Part shown: one piece after another, positions 26,071-34,822 of the stretch
Position numbering within the stretch: position 1 is the first letter of the stretch
Layout of the letters: each line of letters opens with the position of its first letter
Assembly (NCBI GenBank): GCA_020636275.1
Contig: JACJYD010000007.1
Location: 62,001-126,000 of the forward strand
From: Lewinellaceae bacterium
GTDB lineage: Bacteria; Bacteroidota; Bacteroidia; Chitinophagales; Saprospiraceae
Direction of reading: 5' to 3'
DNA length: 64,000 bases
Position numbers and translations under genes: made by a program
Notes under the pieces: generated by a model
The model's input: the letters and a program-made list of their open reading frames with translations, nothing else
Told to the model about the DNA's origin: nothing
The model's database searches: none

Positions 26071-27714
26071 ATGGCTACGACCCTGTTTCGCAAGCATCCA
26101 AAAGGCTTACCCTATCTGTTCCTCACCGAGATGTGGGAGCGCTTTGGCTACTACCTGATGATCGGAATTTTCCTGCTCTACATGATCGACACGGACAAAG
26201 GAGGACTTGGATTTGCCCAGGATAAAGGATCCGACATTTACGGCACTTTCATCGCCCTGGTGTATCTGACTCCGTTCATCGGGGGATTGCTGGCCGACCG
26301 GCTGCTGGGGTACCGGGTAGCCATTACTATCGGGGGCATTTTGATGGGACTTGGATATGCCGCCCTTGCCATTCCCGGGATGCCCGCATTTTGGGGCGCG
26401 TTGCTGCTCATTATTATTGGAAATGGCTTTTTTAAACCCAATGTTTCCACACTTCTGGGCAATCTGTACAATGATCCGGAGTATAAGGTCTACAAGGATT
26501 CGGGATACAGCATTTTCTACATGGGGATCAATATCGGCGCCTTCATATGCAACTTTGTGGCGGCCTATCTGCGCAATCACTTCGGTTGGGGGTATGCTTT
26601 TGCTGCGGCAGGGCTCGGGATGTTCATCGGAGTGTTTATTTTCTGGTTGGGCAACAAACACTACCTCCATGCAGATGTGAAAAAAGAGACCAAACAAGAT
26701 GGGGGAGCCGTCGGAAAATTGCTGGGTTCGATCCTGTTGCCGGCGGCCGTGGCCGGTACTTTGGGGTGGTTTATTCCCGGAAATATTTTCGGCTCGGACT
26801 CCACCGACGCCTTTCTGTTCGCCACGATCCCGATCATCGTCTTTTTCCTGAGTATTCTGGTCAAGGCAAGACCGAAAGAGAAGCAGCCTATTGCGGCTTT
26901 GCTTACCATTTACATGATCGTCATTCTCTTTTGGGCGATCTTCAAGCAAAACGGAACGGCCCTGACCATTTGGGCGGAGAAATATACCGATCGGGAGATT
27001 CCCGCGGCCATGATGCCGGTGGCGGAGAGCATGGGCATGGTACAACCGCTGACCAATGAGTTGGGGGTATACCCGGCCTACGACAAATTCTTCCGGGCGC
27101 CGGTACAGGCAGATGGGAAGGTGGTTACCGATTCGACCACGCACCCCTATTTCATCAACGCCCCTGGAAAGTTGCCGGCCGATGGAGGGTCGATCAAACT
27201 GCTCTCTACCGAAATATTTCAATCGGTCAACCCGTTTTTCGTCATCGTGCTCACGCCTTTGGTGGTCGGGTTCTTCGGCCTGCTCCGACGGCGCAATCGC
27301 GAACCCAGTACGGCGGGCAAGATCGGTTATGGGCTATTGATCACTTCCCTTTCCTCGCTCGTCATGGTGGCTGCAGTTTATGTGACCCACAACGGGTTTG
27401 AAAAAGGATCGGCCTGGTGGCTCATCGGCACCTACGGGGTCGTGACGGTCGGAGAGTTATGTCTCAGTCCAATGGGGCTCTCTCTGGTCAACAAGCTGGC
27501 GCCTGCCCGCATTGCGGCCCTGATGATGGGGGGCTGGTCTCTGGCGACCTCTATCGGCAACAAACTTTCGGGCGTTTTGGCCAGTATGTGGGATGCTTAC
27601 GACTATAAAGCCAACTTCTTCTGGGTCAATACGGGGTTGACCTTGATCGCTGCGTTCGCGGTCTTTGTGTTATTGCGCTGGCTCAACCGCGTACTACGGG
27701 AGCACGGGGCATAA
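26071..27714 (+). CDS. POT/PTR2-family proton-dependent oligopeptide transporter
   Basis: Inner-membrane MFS transporter importing di- and tripeptides with protons. The ATG at 26071 (MATTLFRKHPKGLPYLFLTE) gives the canonical N-terminus. The signature E-x-x-E-R-F/W-x-Y-Y reads EMWERFGYY at about residues 21-29. About 14 hydrophobic helices are seen; PTR2 motif-like segments include FYMGINIGAFICNFVAAYL and GELCLSPMGLSLVNKLAP. At 547 aa it has the usual length, with an extra-loop insertion around residues 340-390. It is divergent from the neighbouring barrel gene. Confidence 0.95.
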   Translation: MATTLFRKHPKGLPYLFLTEMWERFGYYLMIGIFLLYMIDTDKGGLGFAQDKGSDIYGTFIALVYLTPFIGGLLADRLLGYRVAITIGGILMGLGYAALAIPGMPAFWGALLLIIIGNGFFKPNVSTLLGNLYNDPEYKVYKDSGYSIFYMGINIGAFICNFVAAYLRNHFGWGYAFAAAGLGMFIGVFIFWLGNKHYLHADVKKETKQDGGAVGKLLGSILLPAAVAGTLGWFIPGNIFGSDSTDAFLFATIPIIVFFLSILVKARPKEKQPIAALLTIYMIVILFWAIFKQNGTALTIWAEKYTDREIPAAMMPVAESMGMVQPLTNELGVYPAYDKFFRAPVQADGKVVTDSTTHPYFINAPGKLPADGGSIKLLSTEIFQSVNPFFVIVLTPLVVGFFGLLRRRNREPSTAGKIGYGLLITSLSSLVMVAAVYVTHNGFEKGSAWWLIGTYGVVTVGELCLSPMGLSLVNKLAPARIAALMMGGWSLATSIGNKLSGVLASMWDAYDYKANFFWVNTGLTLIAAFAVFVLLRWLNRVLREHGA

Positions 27715-28191
27715 GTATTCCAGCTCTATTTCATGCCGGATGGGAATGCCTTCCTGTCCGGTCAAGGGTATTTCCGGTTTGATGATCCGGTTGGAGGCTG
27801 CGGCATTGCGGTGTATTTGTACCAGGTCGAAGCCCCGTTTCTGGTAAAACCGGAATGCGCGAATATTGTCGTTGGTCGTGATGGCCCAGACGCGCCGGCA
27901 GCCGAGCTGGCTGGCTTTTTCCACCACGTGCTCCAGCAGGTGGGTGCCGATGCCCTGATTGCGCTCCCGGCTGTCGAGCAAAGTGAGTTCGAGTCCGTCT
28001 CCCTGCTGCTCACAGGTGGCCAGGCCGATGATGTTTCCCTCTTTCCAGGCAATAAACCCCTCTTGCTGGGCAGGAAAGTACAATCTTCCGCGGGCTACCA
28101 TGCGGTCACTCCGCCAAAAGGAGGTGAGGAAGGGGAGGAGTGCCTCGCGGTCGGCATCGGTAAGGGGGCGAATTTCAAAAGTCGGCGTCAT
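27694..28191 (-). CDS. GNAT-family N-acetyltransferase, 165 aa
   Basis: Acetyl-CoA-binding motif A is seen as SRERNQGIGTHLLEHVVEKA, followed by FRFYQKRGFDLVQIHRNA (motif B). Substrate unknown. Its 3' end overlaps the end of the peptide-transporter gene by 21 bp in convergent orientation, and its start at ATG 28191 overlaps the end of the upstream cupin gene by 17 bp, so the two are probably one transcript. Confidence 0.88.
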   Translation of the reverse strand: MTPTFEIRPLTDADREALLPFLTSFWRSDRMVARGRLYFPAQQEGFIAWKEGNIIGLATCEQQGDGLELTLLDSRERNQGIGTHLLEHVVEKASQLGCRRVWAITTNDNIRAFRFYQKRGFDLVQIHRNAAASNRIIKPEIPLTGQEGIPIRHEIELEYLCPVLP

Positions 28192-28636
28192 AACGATCGA
28201 TCATTGTTTTCCAATCGGGATAGGCTTTTCGCAGGGCGGTCATATCTGCTTTTTGAAAGTTGGCAGGGTCAAATCCCGGGGCCATAGTCGTGCCCAGCAG
28301 GGCAAAGGTACCACCTTCTGCCAATTTGGAAGCCTGCCAGGTCTTTTCCGGTACGCGTATTTGCGGCCGTTGTCCTTTTTCCAATTGATTGCCCAATTTT
28401 TCCATTTTGCCACTGCCGTCGGGCAATAACAGCAACATGTCGACCGGGTCCCCCAGATAGAAGTGAAAGAGCTCGTCGCCGGACAGTCGGTGAAAAGAGG
28501 ACCACGAATCCGGGGTGATCAGGTAGTAGATCGCTGAGTATAGGCCGTTTTCTCCCTGGAAGGTTTCCTTGTAGAAACCGCCTTCCACGGGCAATGGCTT
28601 CAAATCCAGTAGGTTAATGATCTGTTTGGCATTCAT
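28175..28636 (-). CDS. Cupin-fold protein, DUF985 family
   Basis: The 153-aa DUF985 protein: LPVEGGFYKETFQGENG at the N-terminus, then IYYLITPDSWSSFHRLSGDELFHFYLGDPVDMLLLLPDG, whose His and Glu residues sit where cupin metal ligands occur, and a later APGFDPANF. Biochemical role unknown in the family. The ATG at 28636 (MNAKQIINLLDLKPLP) is chosen over an upstream TTG. Operon with the GNAT gene is likely. Confidence 0.9.
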   Translation of the reverse strand: MNAKQIINLLDLKPLPVEGGFYKETFQGENGLYSAIYYLITPDSWSSFHRLSGDELFHFYLGDPVDMLLLLPDGSGKMEKLGNQLEKGQRPQIRVPEKTWQASKLAEGGTFALLGTTMAPGFDPANFQKADMTALRKAYPDWKTMIDRYDADF

Positions 28637-28773
28637 AATTTCATACAAAAATTATCAGAGCAATTGGAGAATAATCTCACACAATTTTTTAAATTTACAA
28701 TAAATGTAAAACTTTTTGTTTTGTCAAAATTTACTGCCCCTTTCGATTATTTCAAAACTAAACCAATACACTT

Positions 28774-29187
28774 ATGAAGACCTCTAAACTTTTGATGGCC
28801 GGTTTAGCCGGTGGCGTGGCGTACTTCATCCTCGGGTTTCTCCTGTACGGCATGCTCATGATGCCTTATTTTGAAAAGCAAACGACCAACAATGTATCCC
28901 GGGGGGAAGATATGGTCTGGTGGGCCCTCATTGTGGGAAACCTTTTTCTCGGCTTCCTGCTGGCTTACATTTTTGGGAGATGGGCAAATATTAAAACCTT
29001 CATGGGCGGACTGGTCGGCGGTCTCGTTGTCGGGGTCTTGTTTGCCGCTGCCATTGATTTAACCATGTACGGCACGAGCGACATGATGACTTTGCCAGGA
29101 ACATTTGTCGATATCATAGTAAATACCGTTATGATCGCCATTTCCGGCGGGGTCGTCGGCATGGTGCTGGGCATGGGAAAAGAATAA
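28774..29187 (+). CDS. Four-helix membrane protein, unknown function
   Basis: The 137-aa polytopic protein has four hydrophobic segments (about residues 8-27, 48-66, 75-95 and 110-133), glycine-rich in the first, third and fourth. It resembles small DUF1761-like membrane proteins in layout, but I cannot assign the family. It is monocistronic, with an AT-rich upstream region (28650-28773) and no clear motif for regulation. Confidence 0.75.
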   Translation: MKTSKLLMAGLAGGVAYFILGFLLYGMLMMPYFEKQTTNNVSRGEDMVWWALIVGNLFLGFLLAYIFGRWANIKTFMGGLVGGLVVGVLFAAAIDLTMYGTSDMMTLPGTFVDIIVNTVMIAISGGVVGMVLGMGKE

Positions 29188-29196
29188 CGAACATAT

Positions 29197-29904
29197 CTAC
29201 CATAGATCCTTTAACGAGCGCCAGCCTTTTTTGAAAAGAATGGCTTCGCCGCGCTCCAGGGTACGGACTTCCAGACCGGTCCGGAATGCTTCCCGTTCCG
29301 GGCCGGTTTTTATTTGAATCAAGTTCGTAGCCTGCTCCCAAACCTCGTCGCGCCAGGTCCTGATCAGGCGGGAAATGAGCCATTCGTCCAGGTTGCCCAG
29401 GGACAGATCGACCAGTTCGTATGTGGGGTTTTCCTGATCCAGGACGAGATCCTGCACCGAGTCGATGGTATTTTCGATGACCTCGTTTACCGTGCAAAAA
29501 TCTTCATAGCGCCGGGTGCGCAGTGTTTCTGAATGTCCTGTCCATTCGTCCCGCAAGAGATCGTTGACCGTCAGGACGAGATCGTAGTTGATGTGGGCGT
29601 TGATGCCGAGGAGCATTTTCTGCAAAACGGAACAAGAACCATGAAGGGCCGTATCGTGAGCCAGGGCCCAGACCCGGGGCGCCGAGTTTTTGTCCTGTTC
29701 GTACCGGTCGAGCGCGAGGAAGTAGTATCCTGCAAAATGATCGATAAAATGCTCCATCCAGTCGTTGTCGTGAAACGCCCCGGCTTTCACGGCGCGGAGC
29801 ATGTTTTCCGACATGAGGGTATAGCAATAAAGAAAGGAAGCCCGTCCGTCGGAGCGGTCGTCCATGGTATGTAAAAGTTCGGAAAGGCGAGTGAGTGTAT
29901 CCAT
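29197..29904 (-). CDS. DUF5995-family protein
   Basis: The 235-aa cytosolic protein carries KMLLGINAHINYDLVLTV, characteristic of DUF5995, together with HFAGYYFLALDRYEQ and an extended C-terminal helical region. The His residues in the LGINAHIN segment suggest a metal or active site, but no activity is known. The ATG at 29904 (MDTLTRLSEL) is chosen; an upstream extension would run into the DinB gene's stop region. It follows the DinB gene with one base between, so both are probably co-transcribed. Confidence 0.82.
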   Translation of the reverse strand: MDTLTRLSELLHTMDDRSDGRASFLYCYTLMSENMLRAVKAGAFHDNDWMEHFIDHFAGYYFLALDRYEQDKNSAPRVWALAHDTALHGSCSVLQKMLLGINAHINYDLVLTVNDLLRDEWTGHSETLRTRRYEDFCTVNEVIENTIDSVQDLVLDQENPTYELVDLSLGNLDEWLISRLIRTWRDEVWEQATNLIQIKTGPEREAFRTGLEVRTLERGEAILFKKGWRSLKDLW

Positions 29905-29905
29905 A

Positions 29906-30421
29906 TTACCAGGCGCCTGAATAACTGAGATCCTGCCCGCTGCGCATGCCCAATAGCGCAAATTTAAGCCCCAGGACCTGCCGGATATGCAGGTAATCGT
30001 GTGCCAACCAGTTGGCCAGGAACAATTCAGCCGACAAGGGCCCCAGTTTGGGATGCTGATAGGTGTTCTGCCAAGGCGGGCTGACCAGCGAATGAAGCCA
30101 GGCTACCGATGAGCGACGTTCTTCCAGGAATATATCCAGCATGTCGGAATAATCCCGGGAAATGTATTTTCTCTCATTTACCCATCCTTGCGGATCGATT
30201 GGGGGCATTGGCTCCGTCGGTTTTAGCAGAACGTGCCGCACGCGGGCCCGAAAGTCTTCCCGTTCTTCATCGACCAGGTGGCAGAGCACTTCGAGCAGGC
30301 ACCACTTGTCGGGCGCCGGTTTCCAGCGAACGTCTTCTTCGGGAATGCCGGTGAGGAGGTTCTTGAAAATGCTCAGATTTTCGGAAAGGTTATTTATAAT
30401 CGACGTGTGATCCATGATCAT
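29906..30421 (-). CDS. DinB-family protein
   Basis: The four-helix-bundle DinB/YfiT superfamily (171 aa) has a metal triad of His48 (WCLLEVLCHLVDEE) and the two His of ANWLAHDYLHIRQ. Family members include bacillithiol-, mycothiol- and glutathione-dependent transferases and many with unknown activity. Two ATG codons (30421 and 30415) are equally possible starts. It is upstream of and nearly abuts the DUF5995 gene. Confidence 0.88.
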   Translation of the reverse strand: MIMDHTSIINNLSENLSIFKNLLTGIPEEDVRWKPAPDKWCLLEVLCHLVDEEREDFRARVRHVLLKPTEPMPPIDPQGWVNERKYISRDYSDMLDIFLEERRSSVAWLHSLVSPPWQNTYQHPKLGPLSAELFLANWLAHDYLHIRQVLGLKFALLGMRSGQDLSYSGAW

Positions 30422-30529
30422 AGCGTTTGTGGGGCTTAGCTCAAATTTAACCTGCCGGCGCCAGAAATCCTAAGAAGATGAAAAGAGAACCGGAACCCTT
30501 TTCCGACCGGGATTGCCGTTTTCGCAGAT

Positions 30530-32098
30530 CTAATCCGCCGTATCCTGGACCGATCGGAGGGGGGAGAAGAATAGCTTGGCCACGTTCAATGGCCGCAGGG
30601 CGCTTTGCTTTTTCCATTGGTGCAGGGCCATGCGCTGGTCGATCTCTACCAGCATTTTTACGGCATCCAGGATATGCGGGCCCTTGTTGAGCATGGCGCA
30701 CTCGGCCCGCACCGACAGCACGGCATCGGAGATCTCGGCGCGGGTGGCCAGGCCCGTCTTGACGAGATTCTCCAGGATCTGCGTGGCCCAGATGGTGGGC
30801 ACATGGGCCGCTTCGCACAGCCAAAGGATCTGTTCCTGCACCTCGGCGATGCGGAGGAACCCGAGTTCCACCGCCAGGTCGCCCCGGGCGATCATGGCCC
30901 CAACTTTGGGGCTCCGCATGGCGGTAAGCAGCAGTAGAGGGAGATTTTCAAAGGTTTCCTGGGTTTCTATTTTGAGAATGATGCCGATGTCTTCCCTCCC
31001 CAATCGCTTCAGTTCCCGCTGAAGCAGTTTCACATCGTCGGGGGTTCGGACGAACGAATACCCGACCATGTCGGCGTGCTGAACGATGAGTTCCAGGTTT
31101 TGGATGTCTTCATCCGAGAGGGCGGGCAGGCGGAGGTGGGTAGCGGGCAGGTTGATCCCCTTTTCGGCATAGAGCCGACTGCCTTCGTCGCTGGCCGCGG
31201 TGATCCGGACCTCGATCAGGTCGGGTTGCACCGATTCGATGGTGCCGCCGATTTTTCCGTCATCAAACCAGATCGGCTGGTCGATCTGCACATCATCGAA
31301 GATGCTGGGCAGGGTGACCGATATTTTCCCGGGGAGGAGCAATAATCCATCGGGATCAAATTCAGGGAAAGCGCCGGGAGAACCTTCGCGGACCAGGTGG
31401 AGCAGGTCGCCTTTCCGGAGCAAAATAAAGCCCCGTTTTTCTTTTCCCTTTCTGGAAATGCGGTTGGGTAAGGCTCCTGTACGGAGTTTTGGGCCCTCGA
31501 GGTCCATGTAGAGCAGGCAGGTATTGCCCGTTTCCCGGCGGGCGCGGTCGAGATGGCCGATCATTTTACGCCAGGCCTCCGGGTCGTCGTGTGCGCAGTT
31601 GATGCGTGCCACCGCCATACCGGTCTGGACGAGATCGCGGATCAGTTCGTAATCCTCCACCGCTTCCGACGGCAAGGTCACCATGATGCGGGTATGGCCG
31701 GAAAAGCGTTCCGGACCGAAGATCTGAACGGTGTTTTCGTCCAACCGCTTTTTGCTCTTCGGGTGGTCGAGTGAAAAAGAGGTGCCTGTGGTTTGGATAT
31801 CCTCCCTGTTTTCTCCACCGAGCAATTGGAGCAGGTAGAGGATATTCTGGAGGTTGATGAGGGTATAACGTTCGGAATGGCCGATCGACGAGAGCCCCAG
31901 GGAGGACAGTTGCCACTGAATTTGACGGAGGTCGAAAGTGCGCAGGGCCAGATAATGCACTAAATTGCGGGCGCTTTCTACGTAGTGCGGTTGTACTTTC
32001 CGGATGAGGGGAGTATATTTCCGTTCCGCGGTCAGTAAGGCATTCCGGATCGTATTCAATTGATGAATGAGCGATTGGACGTCGATGGTGTCGTACAT
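30530..32098 (-). CDS. Pyruvate-kinase-like protein with N-terminal helical extension
   Basis: The 522-aa protein matches the pyruvate kinase barrel from about residue 130: RIMVTLPSEAVEDYELIRDL, MAVARINCAHDDPEAW, YMDLEGPKLRTGAL, then a beta-barrel B domain, VGYSFVRTPDDV, MIARGDLAVELGF (canonical MIARGDLGVE) and WATQILENLVKTGLATRAE. Catalytic Lys and substrate-binding residues appear to be kept. Unlike ordinary Pyk it has an approximately 120-residue helical N-terminal extension and ends soon after the barrel, lacking the allosteric C-terminal domain. It may be an atypical pyruvate kinase or a divergent phosphotransferase. Confidence 0.82.
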   Translation of the reverse strand: MYDTIDVQSLIHQLNTIRNALLTAERKYTPLIRKVQPHYVESARNLVHYLALRTFDLRQIQWQLSSLGLSSIGHSERYTLINLQNILYLLQLLGGENREDIQTTGTSFSLDHPKSKKRLDENTVQIFGPERFSGHTRIMVTLPSEAVEDYELIRDLVQTGMAVARINCAHDDPEAWRKMIGHLDRARRETGNTCLLYMDLEGPKLRTGALPNRISRKGKEKRGFILLRKGDLLHLVREGSPGAFPEFDPDGLLLLPGKISVTLPSIFDDVQIDQPIWFDDGKIGGTIESVQPDLIEVRITAASDEGSRLYAEKGINLPATHLRLPALSDEDIQNLELIVQHADMVGYSFVRTPDDVKLLQRELKRLGREDIGIILKIETQETFENLPLLLLTAMRSPKVGAMIARGDLAVELGFLRIAEVQEQILWLCEAAHVPTIWATQILENLVKTGLATRAEISDAVLSVRAECAMLNKGPHILDAVKMLVEIDQRMALHQWKKQSALRPLNVAKLFFSPLRSVQDTAD

Positions 32099-32155
32099 GG
32101 TCGGGTGGTTTTGGAGGCAAATTAAGGAAGTGCACCCTGTTTTAACGATTTGCGA

Positions 32156-32929
32156 ATGAATAAATTCCTGATTTTTGGAGGGTTGTTCCTGCTCCTGGCT
32201 GGAGGCTGCCAGTCGAAAGGAAAAAAGGCGGATCCCAATGCCCTTTCGGTAGCTGTGGCAGCCAATGTGCAGTTTGCGATGAAAGAATTAGGGGCGCAGT
32301 TTGAAAAAGAGACCGGGATCGAGGTGGAAACCATTCTGGGTTCGTCGGGGAAGCTGGCTGCCCAGATCCGGCAAGGAGCACCCTATGACCTCTTCATTTC
32401 TGCAGACAGGAAATATCCGGCCTATCTTTTTGAAGAGGGAAAAGCAGCGGAACCCCCAAAGACCTATGCCTACGGCACGCTGGTGCTCTGGACCCTCCGG
32501 GATCTGGACATTTCCCGGGGAATGGATCTGCTTTCCGACCCGGCCGTGCACAAGATCGGTCTGCCTAATCCACAGACAGCGCCTTATGGAGAGCAGGCCT
32601 TGCGCGTCCTGGAGTATTTTGGGCTGGCAGATTCCCTTCGATCCAAGCTGGTTTTCGGGGAAAGTATTGCCCAGGCCAATCAATACATTCTTTCCGGCGT
32701 TTGTGAAATAGGATTCACTGCCCAATCGGTTGTCATGGCACCCGAATTGAAAGGGAAAGGCCGCTGGATTGGACTCGACAAAAACGCCTATGAGCCCATC
32801 GCCCAGGGGGTGGTGATCACGAAATACGGATTGGAAAATCATCCGGAGGCCAGTCGTCGCTTTTTTGATTTTTTGTTCTCACCCCAGGGGAAAGCGATTT
32901 TTGAAAAATTTGGATATTATTCAAAATAG
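32156..32929 (+). CDS. modA: Molybdate ABC transporter, substrate-binding lipoprotein
   Basis: Binds molybdate/tungstate and hands it to ModB. The ATG at 32156 (MNKFLIFGGLFLLLAGGC) gives a lipoprotein signal; being a lipoprotein rather than a soluble periplasmic protein is a lineage trait. Family segments: VAVAANVQFAMKELGAQF, GSSGKLAAQIRQGAPYDLFI (oxyanion loop), PQTAPYGEQALRVLE and GVVITKYGLENHPEA. Its stop codon is the first base triplet of a REP-like element, and modB follows after 241 bp. Confidence 0.94.
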   Translation: MNKFLIFGGLFLLLAGGCQSKGKKADPNALSVAVAANVQFAMKELGAQFEKETGIEVETILGSSGKLAAQIRQGAPYDLFISADRKYPAYLFEEGKAAEPPKTYAYGTLVLWTLRDLDISRGMDLLSDPAVHKIGLPNPQTAPYGEQALRVLEYFGLADSLRSKLVFGESIAQANQYILSGVCEIGFTAQSVVMAPELKGKGRWIGLDKNAYEPIAQGVVITKYGLENHPEASRRFFDFLFSPQGKAIFEKFGYYSK

Positions 32930-33159
32930 TGAGGGGGTGACTTAGTGACCCGGTGAGTAAAAAATGGCGCGTTATTGTTTTAATTAATTGAAATTCAAAA
33001 ATTTACGCTTAATTCTGAGTTATTCATAGTGAGGGGGTGACTTAGTGACCCGGTGAGTAAAAAATGGCGCGTTATTGTTTTAATTAATTGAAATTCAAAA
33101 ATTTACGCTTAATTCTGGGTTATTCATAGTGAGGGGGTGACTTAGTGACCCGGTGAGTA
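32928..33159 (+). repeat. 100-bp tandem repeat (two full copies plus partial third) in the mod operon
   Basis: Copies start at 32928, 33028 and 33128, each opening with AGTGAGGGGGTGACTTAGTG; copies 1 and 2 differ by a single base (GAGT versus GGGT near the end). Each unit joins a REP-like element (related to 25391-25428 and 48375-48409) to an AT-rich spacer containing TTGAAATTCAA. The partial third copy ends at the modB start region. This array makes up nearly all the modA-modB gap. Confidence 0.92.
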
Positions 33160-33170
33160 TAATAGAGAAT

Positions 33171-33854
33171 ATGAACGAAGCATTCCTGGAGACCTTGTGG
33201 TTGACCTTTCGGCTAGCTTCCACCACTATGGCGATCCTACTGGTGTTGGGCATTCCGCTAGCCTATGTGCTGGCAGCCAGCCGGGCCTGGTACAAGCCCC
33301 TGGTGGAAGCGCTGGTCAGCATGCCGCTGGTGTTGCCGCCTACGGTGCTGGGTTTTTACCTGCTCATCGCGTTCAGTCCGGATAAAGCACTGGGGAACTG
33401 GCTGTTGGAGCACCTCGATATCCGGCTGGTCTTTACCTTTCCGGGACTGGTGCTGGGGTCCATTATCTATAGCCTGCCTTTCATGGTCCAGCCCATCCAG
33501 GCCGGATTTGAAAACCTGCCGCCCCATTTGGCGGAAGCCTCCTACACCCTGGGTAAATCCCGGCGAACCACCCTCTTTCGCGTCCTTTTACCCAATATTA
33601 AACCCGCCCTGCTGACGGGGATGGTATTGTCGTTTGCGCATACGGTGGGCGAATTTGGCGTCATTCTCATGATCGGGGGTAATATTCCGGGAGAGACGCG
33701 CGTGGCATCCATCGCCATTTACGACGAAGTTGAGGGCCTCAATTACGCAGTGGCCCACCAATACGCTGCAGTTTTAGTGGCATTCACTTTTCTGATCCTT
33801 TTGACGGTGTATACGATCAATCGCAGTTTTATCAAACGGCAGTGGGGCGCATGA
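33171..33854 (+). CDS. modB: Molybdate ABC transporter, permease
   Basis: The inner-membrane permease (227 aa, five or six helices) belongs to a molybdate/sulfate-type family. The ATG at 33171 (MNEAFLETLWLTFRLAS) is preferred to a GTG at 33153 inside the repeat. The conserved EAA-like loop is ASYTLGKSRRTTLFRVLLPN and the family motif is HTVGEFGVILMIGGNIPG. It ends in ATGA overlapping the modC start, indicating translational coupling. Confidence 0.95.
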   Translation: MNEAFLETLWLTFRLASTTMAILLVLGIPLAYVLAASRAWYKPLVEALVSMPLVLPPTVLGFYLLIAFSPDKALGNWLLEHLDIRLVFTFPGLVLGSIIYSLPFMVQPIQAGFENLPPHLAEASYTLGKSRRTTLFRVLLPNIKPALLTGMVLSFAHTVGEFGVILMIGGNIPGETRVASIAIYDEVEGLNYAVAHQYAAVLVAFTFLILLTVYTINRSFIKRQWGA

Positions 33855-34705
33855 TGCAGATCGAGCTATATCATCCCCTTTGGTCGGCTGCAGGCCGCAT
33901 GGTGCTGGACCTTCGTCTGGAGGTCCAGCCGGGTGAACTGCTGGCGGTGTACGGCCCTTCCGGCAGCGGTAAGACCACCTTGTTGCGCATGCTGGCCGGT
34001 CTGGCCCACCCCGAGCGCGGACTGATCCGCTTTGGGGAAGAGGTCTGGCTGGATACGAAAAAAAGATGGGTTGTGCCCACCAAGCGCCGGAAACTGGGGC
34101 TGGTCTTCCAGGAATACGCCCTATTTCCCAATATGACCGTCCGGAAAAACCTGGAATACGCGTTGGAGCGGGGGCAGCCGAAATCGGAGATAGCCGAGCT
34201 CATGCATATCATGGAGTTGGAAGAGCTTGCCGATCGCTATCCGGCCAAGCTGTCGGGCGGGCAGCAGCAGCGGGTGGCGCTGGCCCGTGCCCTGGTGCGG
34301 CGTCCGCATCTGCTTCTGCTCGATGAGCCCCTCTCCGCCCTCGACACAGAGATGCGGTTTCGCTTGCAGGAATACATTCTGGAACTGCACAAGGCGTATT
34401 CCCTGACCACCATTCTGGTCAGCCACGACGTACATGAGGTGATCCGCCTGGCCGACCGGGTGGTGTTGCTTGAGGAGGGAAAGATCCGGGAGGTGGGCGG
34501 CGCAGCGCAAGTGCTTTCCCTGCCAGGGTGGGTACGGCTGGAAGGCGTGGTCAGCCGGATCATCCCGGGCGCTGCGGTGGTGATCGTGGGCTCGACCGAG
34601 TTGCAAGTGGCACTGCCTGCTGAATTGGCGCAACATTTGCGGGAAGGAGATACGGTGAAGGTGGCGTTGCAGCCTTCGGGGCAGCCGGCGCTTCTTTGGG
34701 AATAA
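33851..34705 (+). CDS. modC: Molybdate ABC transporter, ATP-binding protein
   Basis: The cytoplasmic ATPase starts at ATG 33851, overlapping modB by 4 bases. Walker A is YGPSGSGKTTLLRM (residues about 34-47), the ABC signature LSGGQQQRVALARAL, Walker B LLLLDEPLSALDT, H-loop VSHDVHEVI. A C-terminal roughly 70-residue Mop/TOBE-like domain (VRLEGVVSRIIPGAAVVIVG) closes the 284-aa protein, as in other ModC proteins. Confidence 0.95.
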   Translation: MMQIELYHPLWSAAGRMVLDLRLEVQPGELLAVYGPSGSGKTTLLRMLAGLAHPERGLIRFGEEVWLDTKKRWVVPTKRRKLGLVFQEYALFPNMTVRKNLEYALERGQPKSEIAELMHIMELEELADRYPAKLSGGQQQRVALARALVRRPHLLLLDEPLSALDTEMRFRLQEYILELHKAYSLTTILVSHDVHEVIRLADRVVLLEEGKIREVGGAAQVLSLPGWVRLEGVVSRIIPGAAVVIVGSTELQVALPAELAQHLREGDTVKVALQPSGQPALLWE

Positions 34706-34714
34706 ATCCTTTTT

Positions 34715-34811
34715 AACCGCAAAGGCGCTAAGGACGCAAAGACATTATGCGTTGTTTTTACGTCCAGTTGTAAAAACGAGGCTTCTTTGCGTCCTTAGCG
34801 CCTTTGCGGTT
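34715..34811. repeat. Inverted repeat element, ACCGCAAAGGCGCTAAGGAC family, copy 1
   Basis: 27-bp perfect arms (34715-34741 and 34785-34811) flank about 43 bases that contain a second hairpin (GTTTTTAC / GTAAAAAC). The same arms appear at 40931-41026 and 58906-58994. It fills the gap between modC and the propeller gene. Confidence 0.9.
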
Positions 34812-34822
34812 TTAAAATAAAT

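Noticed and set aside
32928..33159. CRISPR array
   Set aside because: The period is 100 bp, with identical spacers rather than unique ones; it is a tandem duplication.
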